The notes under the pieces are model-generated. The model made no database searches. It was not told the origin of the DNA and saw only the letters and a program-made list of their open reading frames with translations. This document shows, piece by piece, positions 42,471 through 49,633 of a stretch of DNA of 53,954 bases. Source of the stretch: JAVBOW01 sp031550615 (GTDB lineage Bacteria > Bacteroidota > Bacteroidia > Bacteroidales > Rikenellaceae); the NCBI GenBank assembly GCA_031550615.1, contig JAVBOL010000027.1, positions 1 to 53,954 of the forward strand. Direction: 5' to 3'. A program made the translations under genes and the position numbers. The stretch's first letter is position 1. Each line of letters starts with the position of its first letter.

Positions 42471-43850
42471 ATGAAACGAACATTGCCAATACTGGCCATA
42501 TTAGCCGCTTCGGCTCTCGCAGCACAGACCAAACCGGCCCAGGAAGCCACAGTCCAGGCCGCACCTGCGGCGGCAGCGCTCCGACCCGATTCCGTCGCTA
42601 CGGCAGACATAAACCCAACGGCGTCCCAATCCACGCCCGAAGTTATCATCACCGGCCACGAGGTCAAGGGCGTAGTCGATTCGACGGTGATCCGCACGGC
42701 AATCGACCACTACCTGCAAACACGCATCGAGGGATTCCAGCAGTCGGGTCTGCCGCGTTTTATCATCACCGGGCGCGAGCGCAAATTCCTTCTCGGGATA
42801 GGGGGATTCATCAACTTCCGTGCCTCGTATGACTTCGACGGGGCTATCGACAACCGCGACTTCATAACATACGACATTCCCGTGCCGGCAAGTCCCGCCT
42901 ATCAAAACCGCTTCGGCATGGATGCCGCCGCATCGCGCCTGTTCTTTAAGGCGATAGCCAACTCGGCCACCATGGGCCAGGTCGAATCGTACCTCGAAAT
43001 GGACTTCCGCAGCCAGACCGGCTCTTCGATGCGCATGCGCTACGGCTATATAAAGTTCTGGGGCGTGCTGATCGGGCGCAGCGTGACCACGTTCTGCGAC
43101 CTATCTTCATCGCCCACCACCGTCGATGCGGAAGGCCCGAATGCCTATTCCTACCTTTTCGCCGACGTGATACGCTACACGCACGTTTTTCACAACCCGC
43201 AATGGAGCGCCGCGATCTCCATCGAAGCCCCGTCGGCAAGCTATAACACCACCGGCAAGTTCGATTATATGCCCCAGCGCATGCCCGACATCCCGATGTA
43301 TGTGCAATACGAGTGGGGCGGGGATAAACGCCACAGCCACGTCCGCCTCTCGACCGTATTGCGCGAGATGCGCTATATGAACAGCGAACAGGACAAGGCT
43401 TACGGGCGCATGGGCTGGGGGTTCCAGGCCAGCGGCTCGGTCAAACTGCCATATAATTTCACGGCCTTCGGACAGGGCGCCTGGGGTCGCGGCATAGCGC
43501 GTTACCTGCAGGACATCACCTCCGCCGGGCTCGACCTTGTGCCCGACCCGTCGAACGCCGACCGCATGATGACACTGCCGATGGGCGGCTGGTTCGTGGC
43601 GATGCAGTATTCGCACACGCCCCGGATGCACTTCAGCTCGGGATTCTCGCAGGTGGCCGTGCACCGTAGCGAGGGCATCCCGCGCGACGGCACATACCAC
43701 AACGCGAAGTATTTCTTTTTGAATACGTTCCTCAATATCGGTTCGTCATGCACGCTCGGATTCGAATACCTGCACGGGCGGCGTATAGATATGGACGGAC
43801 AGAAAGGCCACGCCAATCGCCTGGAGGCCATGATACAATATGATTTTTAG
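42471..43850 (+). CDS. DcaP-like outer-membrane porin
   Basis: A 459-residue outer-membrane protein. Signal peptide 1-19 (LAA-Q), then an Ala/Pro-rich spacer and a short region (about 62-105) before a barrel that begins 'FLLGIGGFINFRASYDFDGAIDNRDFI' and closes with '..EAMIQYDF', a terminal Phe that suits BAM insertion. The arrangement 'SRLFFKAIANSATMGQVESYLEMDFR' followed by 'RYGYIKFWGVLIGRSVTTFCDLSSSPTTVD' is that of the DcaP-like trimeric porin family. It probably lets small, perhaps anionic, solutes through. Single gene; no terminator is evident before the Trp leader that follows 70 bases later. Confidence 0.8.
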   Translation: MKRTLPILAILAASALAAQTKPAQEATVQAAPAAAALRPDSVATADINPTASQSTPEVIITGHEVKGVVDSTVIRTAIDHYLQTRIEGFQQSGLPRFIITGRERKFLLGIGGFINFRASYDFDGAIDNRDFITYDIPVPASPAYQNRFGMDAAASRLFFKAIANSATMGQVESYLEMDFRSQTGSSMRMRYGYIKFWGVLIGRSVTTFCDLSSSPTTVDAEGPNAYSYLFADVIRYTHVFHNPQWSAAISIEAPSASYNTTGKFDYMPQRMPDIPMYVQYEWGGDKRHSHVRLSTVLREMRYMNSEQDKAYGRMGWGFQASGSVKLPYNFTAFGQGAWGRGIARYLQDITSAGLDLVPDPSNADRMMTLPMGGWFVAMQYSHTPRMHFSSGFSQVAVHRSEGIPRDGTYHNAKYFFLNTFLNIGSSCTLGFEYLHGRRIDMDGQKGHANRLEAMIQYDF

Positions 43851-43883
43851 AATGAGCCCGACGATAAAATATTTACCGGTTCC

Positions 43884-43915
43884 TTTGGAAATCCGGAATT
43901 AAATCCCTTACTTTG
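43884..43915 (+). promoter_or_regulatory. Promoter of the Trp leader-trpB2 unit
   Basis: TTTG (43884-43887), 20-base spacer, TTACTTTG (43908-43915; one mismatch to TAnnTTTG). Transcription would start within a few bases of the leader peptide ATG at 43922, so the leader peptide may be read from a leaderless message. Confidence 0.65.
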
Positions 43916-43921
43916 CGCCCG

Positions 43922-43978
43922 ATGAAGATCATTGCACAATATTGGTGGTGGCAGCAATTGTTAAGGAGTAAACAATGA
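43922..43978 (+). CDS. trpL: Trp leader peptide with three consecutive Trp codons
   Basis: An 18-codon ORF, MKIIAQYWWWQQLLRSKQ, with TGG TGG TGG at 43943-43951. It lies between a matching promoter and a strong hairpin terminator, directly upstream of a tryptophan synthase beta gene. This is the arrangement of ribosome-mediated attenuation: when charged tRNA-Trp is scarce the ribosome stalls at the Trp codons and alters RNA folding. The codons just after them (43952-43962) can pair with 43971-43988, so a moving ribosome would disrupt a hairpin there. It fits the Bacteroid-trp RNA motif known in Bacteroidota. The peptide itself probably has no further function. Confidence 0.88.
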   Translation: MKIIAQYWWWQQLLRSKQ

Positions 43979-43988
43979 GCTGTTGCTG
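43952..43988 (+). promoter_or_regulatory. Leader hairpin 1:2 of the Trp attenuator
   Basis: CAGCAA (43952-43957) pairs with TTGCTG (43983-43988) and TTGTT (43958-43962) with AACAA (43971-43975). It covers the end of the leader ORF and its stop codon, so it can form only when no ribosome occupies that region. The pairing that would compete with the terminator is not obvious: TTGCT (43983-43987) with AGCGG (44011-44015) is possible but weak. Confidence 0.6.
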
Positions 43989-44009
43989 ATCTATTGCGTA
44001 TAATCATAA

Positions 44010-44055
44010 AAGCGGGCCCGGTTTACTTCAAAGTATAACGGGCCCGCTTCATTTT
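44010..44055 (+). terminator. Trp attenuator terminator
   Basis: Eleven-bp GC-rich stem AAGCGGGCCCG (44010-44020) with CGGGCCCGCTT (44039-44049), extended by a short inner TACT/AGTA pairing, followed by CATTTTAT. It lies between the leader peptide and the trpB2 start at 44073 and would end transcription when tryptophan is plentiful. Confidence 0.85.
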
Positions 44056-44072
44056 ATAACTGTCAATGCCTT

Positions 44073-45431
44073 ATGGAAAAGAACAAAAAATTCCTGCTCA
44101 CCGAATCGCAACTGCCCACAAGCTGGTACAACATCGTCGCCGACATGACCAACAAGCCCCGGCCGACGCTCAACCCCGCGACGGGCGAACCCGTTACCGA
44201 AGACGACCTGGCCAAGATATTCGCGCGCGAACTGGCGCGCCAGGAGTTGTCCGTGGAGCGCTACATAGAAATACCCGAACAGGTGCAGGACGTATATAAA
44301 GTATGGCGCTCGACCCCGCTCGTGCGTGCCTATGCGCTCGAAAAGGCCCTCGACACCCCGGCGAAGATCTACTTCAAGAACGAGAGCACCTCGATGGCCG
44401 GATCGCACAAGCCCAACTCGGCCATCCCCCAGGCATACTACAACTACAAGCAGGGCATCAAGCACATAACCACCGAAACCGGCGGCGGGCAGTGGGGCTC
44501 GGCGATGGCCTATGCGTGCGCATATTTCGGGCTCGACCTGAAAGTGTTCATGGTCAAGGTAAGCTACGAGCAGAAGCCCTACCGCAAGCTGATGATGAAC
44601 ACCTGGGGCGCGGACGTGATCCCCTCGCCGAGCATGCTGACCAAGACGGGCCGTGAAATACTGGCCAAAGACCCTAATTGCTCGGGAAGCCTGGGACTGG
44701 CGTGTTCCGAGGCGCTGGAGTTGGTTTTCGACGATCCCGAAACGACGCGTTACTCGCTGGGCAGCGTCCTGAACCACGTGATCCTGCACCAGACCGTGAT
44801 CGGCGAGGAGGCGTTGCTGCAAATGCAGATGACCGGCGACGAGCCCGACGTGGTGATCGGCTGCTTCGGCGGCGGGTCCAACTTCGCCGGCATCGCCTTC
44901 CCCTTCCTGCGCGAACGCCTCAGGGGCGGCAAAGGCCCCCGCGTGGTTGCGGTCGAGCCCGCTTCGTGCCCCAAGCTGACGCGCGGCGAATTCCGCTACG
45001 ACTTCGGCGACGTGTCGGGCTACACACCCCTGATACCCATGTACACCCTCGGCCATAACTTCCAGCCAGCCGACATACACGCGGGCGGACTGCGCTACCA
45101 CGGCGCGGGCGGCATCGTGAGCCAGTTGCTCAATGACGGCTATGTGGACGCGGTTGCCATACCCCAGCTCGAAACGTTCGCGGCGGGCATGCTCTTCGCC
45201 CGCACCGAGGGGATCATCCCGGCCCCCGAATCGACGCACGCCATCGCCGCGGCGATCCGCGAGGCCGAACAGGCCAAACTGGAGGGCAAGGAGCGTACGA
45301 TCCTTTTCAACCTCTCGGGACACGGCATGATCGACATGTACGCCTACGGCGAGTACCTGGCCGGCCACCTGAAGAACTATGAGCTGCCAGACGAAGTGAT
45401 CGCAAAAAGCCTTGCGGAGCTGAAGTTTTAA
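44073..45431 (+). CDS. trpB: TrpB2-type tryptophan synthase beta chain
   Basis: Joins indole with L-serine to give L-tryptophan. The 452-residue length and the N-terminal extension ('LPTSWYNIVADM') mark the TrpB2 group rather than the ~400-residue TrpB1 that works with TrpA. The PLP lysine is K113 in 'SMAGSHKPNSA', the phosphate loop is 'GCFGGGSNFAG', and 'HAGGLRYHGAGGIVSQL' is a TrpB2 hallmark. No trpA is next to it, so it may act as a stand-alone indole-salvage enzyme, as proposed for TrpB2. Expression is probably set by the Trp leader and attenuator upstream. It has its own terminator downstream. Confidence 0.95.
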   Translation: MEKNKKFLLTESQLPTSWYNIVADMTNKPRPTLNPATGEPVTEDDLAKIFARELARQELSVERYIEIPEQVQDVYKVWRSTPLVRAYALEKALDTPAKIYFKNESTSMAGSHKPNSAIPQAYYNYKQGIKHITTETGGGQWGSAMAYACAYFGLDLKVFMVKVSYEQKPYRKLMMNTWGADVIPSPSMLTKTGREILAKDPNCSGSLGLACSEALELVFDDPETTRYSLGSVLNHVILHQTVIGEEALLQMQMTGDEPDVVIGCFGGGSNFAGIAFPFLRERLRGGKGPRVVAVEPASCPKLTRGEFRYDFGDVSGYTPLIPMYTLGHNFQPADIHAGGLRYHGAGGIVSQLLNDGYVDAVAIPQLETFAAGMLFARTEGIIPAPESTHAIAAAIREAEQAKLEGKERTILFNLSGHGMIDMYAYGEYLAGHLKNYELPDEVIAKSLAELKF

Positions 45432-45448
45432 TTTCGGCTCCCGGCACC

Positions 45449-45486
45449 AGGGGCGCAGACCGACGGTTTGCGCCCCTTTTGTTTTT
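45449..45486 (+). terminator. Terminator of trpB2
   Basis: Nine-bp stem AGGGGCGCA (45449-45457) with TGCGCCCCT (45469-45477), followed by a TTTTGTTTTT tract. The T-tract also supplies the -33 box of the next promoter. Confidence 0.9.
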
Positions 45487-45508
45487 CAGTCAAAAAGGCT
45501 TAAGTTTG
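45478..45508 (+). promoter_or_regulatory. Promoter of the serine dehydratase gene
   Basis: TTTG (45478-45481), 19-base spacer, TAAGTTTG (45501-45508). The -33 lies within the T-tract of the trpB2 terminator, and the -7 ends eight bases before the ATG, so the leader is very short. Confidence 0.65.
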
Positions 45509-45516
45509 CAACCATT

Positions 45517-46725
45517 ATGGAGTCAATCAAGACAATCTTCAAGATAGGCAACGGCCCTTCGAGCAGCCACACCATGGGGCCGAAACGTGCCGCCGAGATA
45601 TTCCTGGGCCGCTACCCGGGCGCGCATTCTTTCCGTGTAACGCTCTACGGCAGCCTTGCCGCCACGGGGCGCGGGCACTTAACAGACAGGGCTATATGCG
45701 CCGTGCTTGAGCCTCACGGCGAGGTGGAGATAGTGTGGCGCGCCGATGTGGTCCCCGAATTCCACACCAACGGCATGCTCTTCGAGGCGCTTGACGCGGG
45801 GAGCGGCGTGGTCGGCAAATGGGACGTGTACAGCGTCGGGGGCGGCGAGTTGGCGTGGCCCGACATGGGCGCGCACGCTCCCGAAAAGGTGTATAACATG
45901 TCTACCATCACCGAGATACAGAAGTGGTGCGAGGATAACGGATCGTCATTCTGGGAGTACGTCGAATTGTGCGAAGGTCCCGGGATATGGGATTATATAG
46001 CCAGGGTATGGGAGGTCATGGAGTCTTCGATCCTGCGCGGCCTCGAAGCGGAGGGCGTGCTGCCCGGAGGTCTCGGGGTGCGCCGCAAGGCCTCGGATTA
46101 TATGATCCGCGCCAAAGGCTACTCGTCGACAATGAAGAGCCGCGGGATGATCTACTCCTATGCGCTGGCTGTGTCCGAGGAGAATGCGGCTGGCGGCGAG
46201 ATCGTCACCGCGCCCACATGCGGCTCGTGCGGCATCATGCCTTCGGTGCTCTACCATCTTCTGCAATCGCGCGATTTCCGCCTCTCGCGCATACACCGCG
46301 CCATAGCCACCGCCGGGCTTTTCGGCAACGTGGTGCGCACCAACGCCTCGGTTTCGGGCGCCGAGGTGGGCTGCCAGGGCGAAGTAGGCGTGGCTTGCGC
46401 AATGGCCGCCGCCGCCGCGTGCCAACTCTTCGGAGGTTCGCCCGCGCAGATAGAATATGCCGCTGAGATGGGCCTCGAACACCACCTGGGCCTCACCTGC
46501 GACCCCGTGTGCGGCATGGTGCAGATACCATGCATCGAGCGAAACGCATTCGCCGCCACGCGCGCCCTGGACGCCAACACCTACGCCACATTCTCAGACG
46601 GTGTGCACCGCGTGAGCTTCGACAAGGTGGTCGAAGTGATGCGCCACACCGGGCGCGACCTGCCAAGCCTCTACAAGGAGACCTCGGAGGGCGGGCTGGC
46701 GAAAATAATGGGCAACGGGCGATGA
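45517..46725 (+). CDS. sdaA: L-serine ammonia-lyase (iron-sulfur)
   Basis: Deaminates L-serine to pyruvate and ammonia with a [4Fe-4S] cluster. The 402-residue single-chain form joins a beta domain ('KIGNGPSSSHTMGPKRAAEIFLGR') to an alpha domain. Cluster ligands are the Cys in 'APTCGSCGIMPS' and in 'CDPVCGMVQIPCIERNA', all conserved. It directly follows trpB2, an enzyme that consumes serine, so the two compete for one substrate; it has its own promoter, hence independent control. Its stop overlaps the start of the fluoride channel gene by ATGA. Confidence 0.95.
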   Translation: MESIKTIFKIGNGPSSSHTMGPKRAAEIFLGRYPGAHSFRVTLYGSLAATGRGHLTDRAICAVLEPHGEVEIVWRADVVPEFHTNGMLFEALDAGSGVVGKWDVYSVGGGELAWPDMGAHAPEKVYNMSTITEIQKWCEDNGSSFWEYVELCEGPGIWDYIARVWEVMESSILRGLEAEGVLPGGLGVRRKASDYMIRAKGYSSTMKSRGMIYSYALAVSEENAAGGEIVTAPTCGSCGIMPSVLYHLLQSRDFRLSRIHRAIATAGLFGNVVRTNASVSGAEVGCQGEVGVACAMAAAAACQLFGGSPAQIEYAAEMGLEHHLGLTCDPVCGMVQIPCIERNAFAATRALDANTYATFSDGVHRVSFDKVVEVMRHTGRDLPSLYKETSEGGLAKIMGNGR

Positions 46726-47111
46726 TAAAGCTGCTGTTGGTAGGCCTGGGCGGCGCCGCGGGGAGCATCATGCGCTATCTGGTTTCGCTGACGGTGATGG
46801 CTCGCTCGACGTCGCACCATGCCTTGTGGGGCACGTTCGCCGTCAACGCCGCCGGATGCCTTTTGATCGGGATATTGATCGGACTGTCTGCACGTTACGG
46901 GTGGCTGTCCATGCAGTTGCGATTATTGCTTATCACGGGGTTCTGCGGCGGGTTCACCACTTTTTCGGCCTTCGCAATGGAAAATGCCGTCCTTATCAAG
47001 GACGGCAATTTCGGTGTCGCTGCACTCTACACGCTCTGCAGCGTGGTCGTTTGCGTGGCCGCATCACTGGGCGGAATGTACGTAGTTAGCGGGAAAGCAG
47101 GTATTTTTTAA
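46722..47111 (+). CDS. crcB: Fluoride channel FluC (CrcB)
   Basis: A 129-residue four-helix membrane protein that lets fluoride leave the cell, working as a dual-topology dimer. Family motifs are 'GGAAGSIMRY', 'GTFAVNAAGCLLIG' and 'GFCGGFTTFSAF'. It overlaps the serine dehydratase gene by four bases, so translation is probably coupled and it has no separate leader; a fluoride riboswitch, frequent before crcB, is therefore not possible in the usual position. Its last 26 bases overlap the convergent thrC gene. Confidence 0.96.
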   Translation: MIKLLLVGLGGAAGSIMRYLVSLTVMARSTSHHALWGTFAVNAAGCLLIGILIGLSARYGWLSMQLRLLLITGFCGGFTTFSAFAMENAVLIKDGNFGVAALYTLCSVVVCVAASLGGMYVVSGKAGIF

Positions 47112-48390
47112 ATCCTTCGAAGTCATTGCCCAGGGCGACGCTCTGCTTCGTACCGTGCATGAAGGCTTCCAATCGGGCGGGTATCTCTATCGGCACGCCG
47201 ACGATGGGCTGCACCGTTTCGAGGAATTTTGCGGGGTGCGCGGTTTCGAGGAAAACCCCGGTTTCACCGTCACGCAGCCCCTCCTTGAGCGCCAACCAAC
47301 CGCATGCGCCGTGCGGGTCCATCAGGTATCCGTGCTCGTTCCACACATTCTTTATCGCTGTCCTGATCTGCTCGTCGTCGAAACTCGTGCCTGAAATTTC
47401 GGCTGCTATCCCCTCGTGCGAATGCCCGTAAAGGTCGAGAATGCGGGCGAAGTTGCTCGGATCGCCCACGTCCATGGCATTGGCCACGGTGGGGATCGTT
47501 TCGCGAGGGTCATACTTCCCAGTCTGCAAATAGCGCAGCATCACATCGTTGCGGTTGTTTGCGGCGATAAACCGTTTGATAGGCAGCCCCATGCGCTTGG
47601 CGAACAGCCCGGCGGTGATATTGCCCAGGTTGCCGCTCGGCACACACATAACCACCTCTTTATGGCGGCATTGCAGCGCCAGTTGCGCGTAAGCCTCGAA
47701 ATAGTAGAAAGCCTGGGGCAGGAAACGCGCCACGTTGATCGAGTTGGCCGAGGTCAGCTTCATGGCTTTCGTCAGGTCGCCATCCATAAAGGCGCTCTTG
47801 ACCAGCCGTTGGCAGTCGTCGAAGGTGCCGTCGACCTCCACGGCGGTGATATTGCGTCCCAGGGTGGTGAACTGCGCCTCCTGTATGCGGCTGACCTTTC
47901 CCTTAGGGTAGAGCACCACCACGTCGATACCTTCGACGCCCAGAAAGCCGTTGGCTACGGCGCTGCCCGTGTCGCCGGAAGTGGCTACCAGCACCGTGAC
48001 TTTCTCCGCCCCACCCCTTTGCTCGATGAAATATGAGAGCATCCGGGCCATGAAACGTGCGCCGACATCCTTGAATGCGAGCGTAGGGCCGTGGAATAGT
48101 TCGAGCGAGTATATCGGCGCGTGCACCGGCACGACGGGCACATCGAAGCTGAGCGTGTCGCAGACTATCGCATCGAGCTTGTCGCCCGGTATATCCTCGC
48201 CGAAGAACGCACGCGCCACGCGACAGGCGATCTGGTGGAAACTCATCGTGCCGATCTGCGCGAAAAATTCGGCGGGCAGCGTTTCTATCCTTTCCGGCAT
48301 ATAGAGGCCGCGGTCGGGCGCAAGGCCCATGATAACCGCCTCGGAGAGCGATACGGGCTGAGAGGAGCCGTTGGTGCTGTAATATTCCAT
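47086..48390 (-). CDS. thrC: Threonine synthase
   Basis: PLP enzyme that turns O-phosphohomoserine into threonine. The 434-residue chain has the PLP lysine in 'GPTLAFKDVGARFMARML', 'VATSGDTGSAVANGF', and 'CVPSGNLGNITAGLFAKRMGLP', the hallmarks of the ThrC group; the length fits the bacterial E. coli-type enzyme. It lies three bases after the end of the mutase-like gene, third in the thrA operon. Its 3' end overlaps crcB on the opposite strand by 26 bases, and no separate terminator is visible. Confidence 0.97.
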   Translation of the reverse strand: MEYYSTNGSSQPVSLSEAVIMGLAPDRGLYMPERIETLPAEFFAQIGTMSFHQIACRVARAFFGEDIPGDKLDAIVCDTLSFDVPVVPVHAPIYSLELFHGPTLAFKDVGARFMARMLSYFIEQRGGAEKVTVLVATSGDTGSAVANGFLGVEGIDVVVLYPKGKVSRIQEAQFTTLGRNITAVEVDGTFDDCQRLVKSAFMDGDLTKAMKLTSANSINVARFLPQAFYYFEAYAQLALQCRHKEVVMCVPSGNLGNITAGLFAKRMGLPIKRFIAANNRNDVMLRYLQTGKYDPRETIPTVANAMDVGDPSNFARILDLYGHSHEGIAAEISGTSFDDEQIRTAIKNVWNEHGYLMDPHGACGWLALKEGLRDGETGVFLETAHPAKFLETVQPIVGVPIEIPARLEAFMHGTKQSVALGNDFEGFKKYLLSR

Positions 48391-48393
48391 GGA

Positions 48394-49632
48394 CTATTTC
48401 ATAAATACGTTTATAAATTCATCGCCGCGCATCTCGCCAAGCGAACCGCCCCGTGCGGAGAGTTCATCGAAAGCCTTGACGCTATCGGGCTGTACAACAG
48501 GCGAATAAACCGCCACCGGCACGGGATCCGCCGTGTGCGTGCGCAGTTCGCAGGGGGTCGGATGGTCGGGCAGCAGGGCCACAGAAACCGGCTCCGCGCC
48601 AGGTGTGGCGTTGCGTTTTTCGGCCCAGTCGAGGATCGGCCCGACTATGTACTTATCCAGGTCGCCAATAGTGCGCATCTTCAGGTCGAGGTCACCCTCG
48701 TGACCCGCCTCGTCACTCGCCTCGATGTGCAGGAAAACGAAATCCTCGTTATCGAGCGCTGTGAGCGAAGCGTCAAGTTTGCCCTTGTAATTGGTATCGT
48801 AAAGTCCCGTAGCGCCCTCGACGTCAATGGGTTTCAGCCCGGCATATACGCCTATGCCCTTTATCAGGTCGACCGCCGAAATGACGCTGCCCGAGCGGAT
48901 GCCGTAACGCTGCTGCAAAGAGAGCATCTGCGGGCGGTAACCCGGCGACCAGGGCCAAACGGAGTTGGCGGCATCCTTACCGACAGCGCGGCGGCGCCGG
49001 TTGACAGGATGGTTTTCCAGAAGCGGTTGCGACCATAGTATCAGCCGGTTGAGTTTTTCGGCGGTCGCGGTGGCCTCGGGCGTAAGAGGCTTTATCATCT
49101 TATCCGCGAAAGCCTGTCCCGGCACGTCGTGCGGCGGGGTGCATTCGAGGCGTTTGTCGCCGCCCTTCATCTTTAAAAGGTGGCGGTACGACACGCCCGG
49201 GAAAAATTCGACCGCGATATCGGCCATTTGTGGGTCGGACCTGAGCGCCTCGTTCAGAAAGGCGATCAATTCCGCCGCTTCGGGGGTGGTGATATGTCCC
49301 GCCGAGTGGTTTTTGATATTTTCGCCCTCGATGCAGATCAGGTTGCAGCGCATGGCCATTTCGCCGGGAGCTATCTCTACGCCCATGCTGGCCGCTTCGA
49401 GCGACCCGCGCCCCTCGAAAACTTTCGCAAGGTCGTAGCCCAGCACCGAGAGGTTCGCTATCTCGCTACCCGGGGTGAAACCAGCCGGCACGGTGTGCAG
49501 TATCCCGCTGCGCCCCATCGCAGCCAAACGATCCATATTGGGCGTATCGGTTGCTTGCAGCGGGGTGCGTCCGCCGAGCCTGGCGACCGGAAGGTCGGCC
49601 ATTCCGTCACCCAATATGATGATATGCTTCAT
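48394..49632 (-). CDS. Phosphoglycerate mutase-like protein, proposed homoserine kinase
   Basis: A 412-residue member of the alkaline-phosphatase superfamily, ApgM group. It begins 'KHIIILGDGMADLPVARLGGRTPLQATDTPNMD', with the metal and active-site Thr/Asp residues, and contains 'HIEASDEAGHEGD' and 'LLPDHPTPC'. Databases call it cofactor-independent phosphoglycerate mutase, but between thrA and thrC it is better explained as the missing homoserine kinase; a family 'proposed homoserine kinase' with this context exists. No GHMP-type ThrB is in the window. It starts one base after the end of thrA and runs into thrC. The assignment is inferred from context. Confidence 0.8.
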   Translation of the reverse strand: MKHIIILGDGMADLPVARLGGRTPLQATDTPNMDRLAAMGRSGILHTVPAGFTPGSEIANLSVLGYDLAKVFEGRGSLEAASMGVEIAPGEMAMRCNLICIEGENIKNHSAGHITTPEAAELIAFLNEALRSDPQMADIAVEFFPGVSYRHLLKMKGGDKRLECTPPHDVPGQAFADKMIKPLTPEATATAEKLNRLILWSQPLLENHPVNRRRRAVGKDAANSVWPWSPGYRPQMLSLQQRYGIRSGSVISAVDLIKGIGVYAGLKPIDVEGATGLYDTNYKGKLDASLTALDNEDFVFLHIEASDEAGHEGDLDLKMRTIGDLDKYIVGPILDWAEKRNATPGAEPVSVALLPDHPTPCELRTHTADPVPVAVYSPVVQPDSVKAFDELSARGGSLGEMRGDEFINVFMK

Positions 49633-49633
49633 C

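Noticed and set aside
44049..45368. Long antisense frame over trpB2
   Set aside because: The frame reads through the complement of the PLP enzyme and begins inside the real gene; no support for expression.
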